Part shown: piece after piece, positions 63,948-64,000 of the stretch
How positions within the stretch are numbered: position 1 is the first letter of the stretch
Layout of the letters: every line of letters starts with the position of its first letter
Origin: JALZUU01 sp964441245
GTDB lineage: Bacteria > Bacteroidota > Bacteroidia > Chitinophagales > Saprospiraceae
Direction: 5' to 3'
NCBI GenBank assembly: GCA_964441245.1
Contig: CAYTVR010000002.1
Span: 45,828-109,827 of the forward strand
Length of the DNA stretch: 64,000 nt
Made by a program: the position numbers and the translations under genes
Notes under the pieces: generated by a model
Told to the model about the DNA's origin: nothing
The model's input: only the letters and a program-made list of their open reading frames with translations
The model's database searches: none

Positions 63948-64000
63948 GGCCCGTTCGTCTATCGGCTAGGACGCCAGGTTTTCATCCTGGTAAGAGGGGT
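63948..64000 (+). tRNA. tRNA-Glu (TTC), cut by right window edge
   Basis: GGCCCGT opens the acceptor stem. The D arm is TCTATCGGCTAGGA, the anticodon stem CCAGG (63974-63978) pairs with CCTGG (63986-63990), and the loop TTTTCAT gives anticodon TTC at 63981-63983. Only the first 53 bases are present; the T arm and 3' end lie outside. Confidence 0.93.

Noticed and set aside
1..64000. CRISPR array, IS element or prophage
   Set aside because: No regularly spaced repeat-spacer pattern, transposase or phage structural gene was seen; the tandem repeats present are inside proteins or in gene gaps.

Overview
The window is about 64 kb of low-GC DNA that reads as a chromosome segment of a Bacteroidota bacterium, most likely of the Saprospiria. 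The evidence is indirect, because no rRNA is present. At least five proteins end in type IX secretion system (T9SS) sorting domains, including a CHU_C-type gliding-motility C-terminus. SprB-like repeats are abundant. The best promoters follow the Bacteroidota pattern TTTG-N19/20-TAnnTTTG. Shine-Dalgarno sites are weak or absent. I see no insertion sequence, prophage, CRISPR array or rRNA operon.

Layout. 0-11 kb: a Nudix protein cut by the left edge, two small envelope proteins, an EVE-McrB restriction ATPase, then a GH16 glucanase, a kelch/T9SS protein and an OmpA-PD40 lipoprotein-like protein, and only then McrC, so the McrBC pair is split by about 5.3 kb. 11-17 kb: OsmC-like protein, methionine genes metZ-metX, an exported C1 peptidase and a PafA-like phosphatase. 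17-24 kb: a secreted TPR-like protein, three tandem paralogues of a small CotH-like family, and rarA. 24-32 kb: a 1349-residue repeat protein, then an ECF sigma factor, a protein joining an inner-membrane helix to an outer-membrane barrel, and a lipoprotein. 32-45 kb: a PadR/ABC-permease pair, a lipoprotein, an SDR, a GH113-like lipoprotein with a decayed peptidase-like region, an AraC regulator with palindromic upstream sites, a T9SS-sorted di-haem cytochrome peroxidase and small envelope proteins. 45-60 kb: a TM2-TPR-SHOCT protein, a bacterial dynamin, WbqC, a candidate structured RNA, an HNH protein with a glycosyltransferase, an orphan Pycsar-effector-like membrane protein and a 2351-residue adhesin. 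60-64 kb: YdeI-like protein, pgk, gap and the start of a tRNA-Glu gene.

The strongest signals beyond ordinary genes are these. (1) A family of 50-180 bp intergenic imperfect inverted repeats, built from reiterated short words such as TTGAATG around a CCTTCTA...GGGCC core, sits mostly at gene 3' ends. (2) A consensus promoter and strong terminator bracket about 214 bp of non-coding, nested-palindromic DNA at 49.1-49.3 kb. (3) The CotH-like triplet is a candidate exported kinase-like family. (4) The sigma/barrel pair looks like a single-protein trans-envelope signalling route. (5) A Pycsar-effector-like membrane protein has no cyclase beside it. All function calls come from reading motifs by eye; no database search was run.
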